From contig JASGFY010000051.1 of assembly GCA_047605265.1 (NCBI GenBank), positions 1 to 23,934 of the forward strand: a DNA stretch of 23,934 nucleotides. Direction: 5' to 3'. Below, piece after piece: positions 22,462 through 23,934 of the stretch (the stretch's first letter is position 1; every line of letters begins with the position of its first letter). The notes below the pieces were generated by a model that did not search any database, was not told the origin of the DNA, and saw only the letters and a program-made list of their open reading frames with translations. The position numbers and the translations under genes were made by a program. Source of the DNA: Solimonas sp047605265. Lineage in GTDB: Bacteria > Pseudomonadota > Gammaproteobacteria > Nevskiales > Nevskiaceae.

Positions 22462-23757
22462 TCAGGCGTGTTCCGACACGGCCCGGGACGACGAACGCTG
22501 CGGCAAGCCGCAGAACGAGAAGTCGCAGTCCGGCCGCCTGCCGTCGATGATGTCGGCGAGCGCGCGTCCGGAGCCGCAGCCGTGCGTCCAGCCCAGCGTG
22601 CCGTGGCCGGTATTCAGGTAAAGGCCCTTGACGCTGCTCGCGCCGATGTAGGGAACGTTGCTCGGCGTGGATGGCCGCAGCCCGGTCCAGTGGCGCGCGA
22701 GCCCCGCTTCGCTCACGCCGGGGAAGACCTCGAGCGTGCGCTTGACGATGGCTTCGCAGCGCACGCGGTTCAGTTCCATCGTATAGCCGTTGAACTCGGC
22801 CGTGCCGGCCGCGCGCAGGCGGTCGCCGAAGCGCGACCAGACCATTTTGTGCTCCTCGTCGGTGAGACTGACGCTCGGCGCCAGCCGCGGGTCGAGAATG
22901 GGCAGCGTGACCGAGTAGCCCTTCACCGGATAGATGGGCAGCCGCAGGCCGAGCGGCGCCGCCAGCAAGGGGCTGAAGCTGCCGAGCGCCAGCACATAGG
23001 CGTCGGCCGTCTCCAGGCGATACGCGCCTTCCTCGTCGGCGATCTCGACGCCGGTCATGCGCCCGCCTTCGGCATGCAGGCGCTGGATGCGCACGCCGTA
23101 GCGGAAGCGTGCGCCGCGCGCCGTGCAGCATTGCGCGAGGCCGCTCGTGAAGCGAAAGACGTCGCCGGACTCGTCGGCGCGCGAATAGGTCGCGCCGGCC
23201 AGCTGCGGACGGATCTGCCTGAGAGCCGGCTCGACGCGCACCGCCTCGTCCGCGTCGAGGAGCTGCCGCTCACAGCCCAGCTCGCGCATGAGGCGCGTCG
23301 GCTCCATCGCCGCATGGAACTCCTTCTCGGTCGTGAAGTACTGCAGGATGCCGCGCGTCAGATGATCGTATTCGATGCGGGTCTCGACGCGCAGCGCCTG
23401 CAGCAGCTCGCGGCTGTACATCCCCAGGCGCAGCAGCTGGATGGTGTTATGTCGCGAGCGCGCCGGCGTGCATTCGCGCAGGAAGCGCAAGCCCCAGCCC
23501 CACTGCGCCGGATCGGCGCGCAGGCGGAACAGCAGCGGCGCATCCTCGCGGCCGAGCCAGCGCAGCATCTTCAGCGGCGCCGACGGATTGGCCCAGGGTT
23601 CGGCATGAATCACCGAAATCTGGCCGCCGTTGCCGAAGCTGGTCTCGCGCGCCACGCCGGCGTTGCGCTCCAGCACGACGACTTCGTGGCCCGCCTTGGT
23701 CAGATACCAGGCCGTTGCCACGCCGATCACGCCGCCGCCCATGACAAGCACTTTCAC
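22462..23757 (-). CDS. dadA: D-amino acid dehydrogenase DadA-like FAD oxidoreductase
   Basis: This 431-residue FAD enzyme of the DadA/DAO family oxidatively deaminates D-amino acids and passes electrons to the respiratory chain at the inner face of the membrane. The N-terminal dinucleotide-binding motif GGGVIGVATAWYL (7-19) ends with Glu at the second strand (VVVLERN). ETSFGNGGQIS and the PWANPSAPLK stretch are typical. The C-terminal part has HWTGLRPSTPSNVPYIG and LNTGHGTLGWTHGCGSGRAL. The GTG at 23757 is preferred because GGGGA lies seven bases upstream and the resulting MKVLVMGGG start fits the family. It converges on the dehydratase-like gene, which hints at a shared role in amino-acid breakdown but does not prove it. 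Confidence 0.92.
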   Translation of the reverse strand: MKVLVMGGGVIGVATAWYLTKAGHEVVVLERNAGVARETSFGNGGQISVIHAEPWANPSAPLKMLRWLGREDAPLLFRLRADPAQWGWGLRFLRECTPARSRHNTIQLLRLGMYSRELLQALRVETRIEYDHLTRGILQYFTTEKEFHAAMEPTRLMRELGCERQLLDADEAVRVEPALRQIRPQLAGATYSRADESGDVFRFTSGLAQCCTARGARFRYGVRIQRLHAEGGRMTGVEIADEEGAYRLETADAYVLALGSFSPLLAAPLGLRLPIYPVKGYSVTLPILDPRLAPSVSLTDEEHKMVWSRFGDRLRAAGTAEFNGYTMELNRVRCEAIVKRTLEVFPGVSEAGLARHWTGLRPSTPSNVPYIGASSVKGLYLNTGHGTLGWTHGCGSGRALADIIDGRRPDCDFSFCGLPQRSSSRAVSEHA

Positions 23758-23857
23758 ATCGATTCCCCAAACACGGAGCCGAACGTCCACGCCGCTTCGC
23801 GCCGGGACGTGGCTGCTGTGACTTCACTTCATGAAAACCACCGCCGGCGTCGAACGC

Positions 23858-23934
23858 TCACAACAACTGCTCGTTGCCAACGATGCCGATGTTGGTGACA
23901 CCGAGGCGCTGCGCGTCGGCCAGCGCACCCGCCA
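23858..23934 (-). CDS. C-terminal end of a possible ExbD/TolR family protein (partial)
   Basis: The last 24 codons of a minus-strand gene run off the right edge. They read AGALADAQRLGVTNIGIVGNEQLL and end in TGA. The pattern of a short helix, then GVTNIGIV and a brief tail, is how ExbD/TolR proteins end. Those are inner-membrane subunits that couple proton flow to TonB-dependent uptake or outer-membrane tethering. It is followed by dadA on the same strand after about 100 nt. With so few residues the assignment is tentative. Confidence 0.5.
   Translation of the reverse strand, partial: AGALADAQRLGVTNIGIVGNEQLL

Overview
The window looks like chromosomal DNA of a high-GC proteobacterium, most likely gammaproteobacterial (Xanthomonadales/Nevskiales-like) but possibly betaproteobacterial. 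The grounds are the queA, tgt, yajC, secD, secF gene set, PpiD, a YpfJ-type zinc peptidase, a DUF2937 gene and DadA, together with GC-rich codon use from about 5.4 kb rightward. The species cannot be named from the sequence alone.

Left part (1-5.4 kb, clearly AT-richer than the rest): an AT-rich stretch without a recognisable gene, then three minus-strand polysaccharide genes read in the order ExoY/WcaJ-like phosphoglycosyl transferase, Wza-like outer-membrane export lipoprotein, Wzc-like co-polymerase/tyrosine autokinase. These would start a repeat unit on undecaprenyl phosphate and control polymerisation and export. No glycosyltransferases, flippase, polymerase or Wzb phosphatase lie in the window.

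Middle (5.4-12 kb): secF, secD and yajC (minus strand), which support Sec-dependent secretion, then UDP-glucose 6-dehydrogenase and a UDP-glucuronate 4-epimerase, an operon-like pair converting UDP-Glc to UDP-GlcA to UDP-GalA. This stretch holds REP-like hairpin repeats ending in a TTGGGTGAGG-type tail. Two nearly matching three-hairpin arrays lie between secF and secD and upstream of yajC. A third, two-hairpin copy overlaps the 3' end of a small DUF559 nuclease-like gene and supplies its last codons and its stop.

Right part (12-24 kb): a FadE-type acyl-CoA dehydrogenase, a Cys-type glutathione peroxidase, YpfJ, Tgt, a DUF2937 membrane protein on the opposite strand, QueA, a 407-bp internally deleted IS3-family remnant with both ends preserved, PpiD with a strong terminator, a PLP-dependent threonine/serine dehydratase-like enzyme, DadA, and the last codons of a possible ExbD/TolR gene running off the right edge.

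The usual queA-tgt-yajC-secD-secF cluster is present in the right order and strand but is broken up by DUF2937, by a block of about 7 kb and by the repeats. The most interesting signal is the link between the DUF559 gene and the REP-like repeats. It resembles the association of RAYT transposases with REP sequences, but involves an unrelated nuclease fold. I found no CRISPR array, tRNA, rRNA or complete mobile element.
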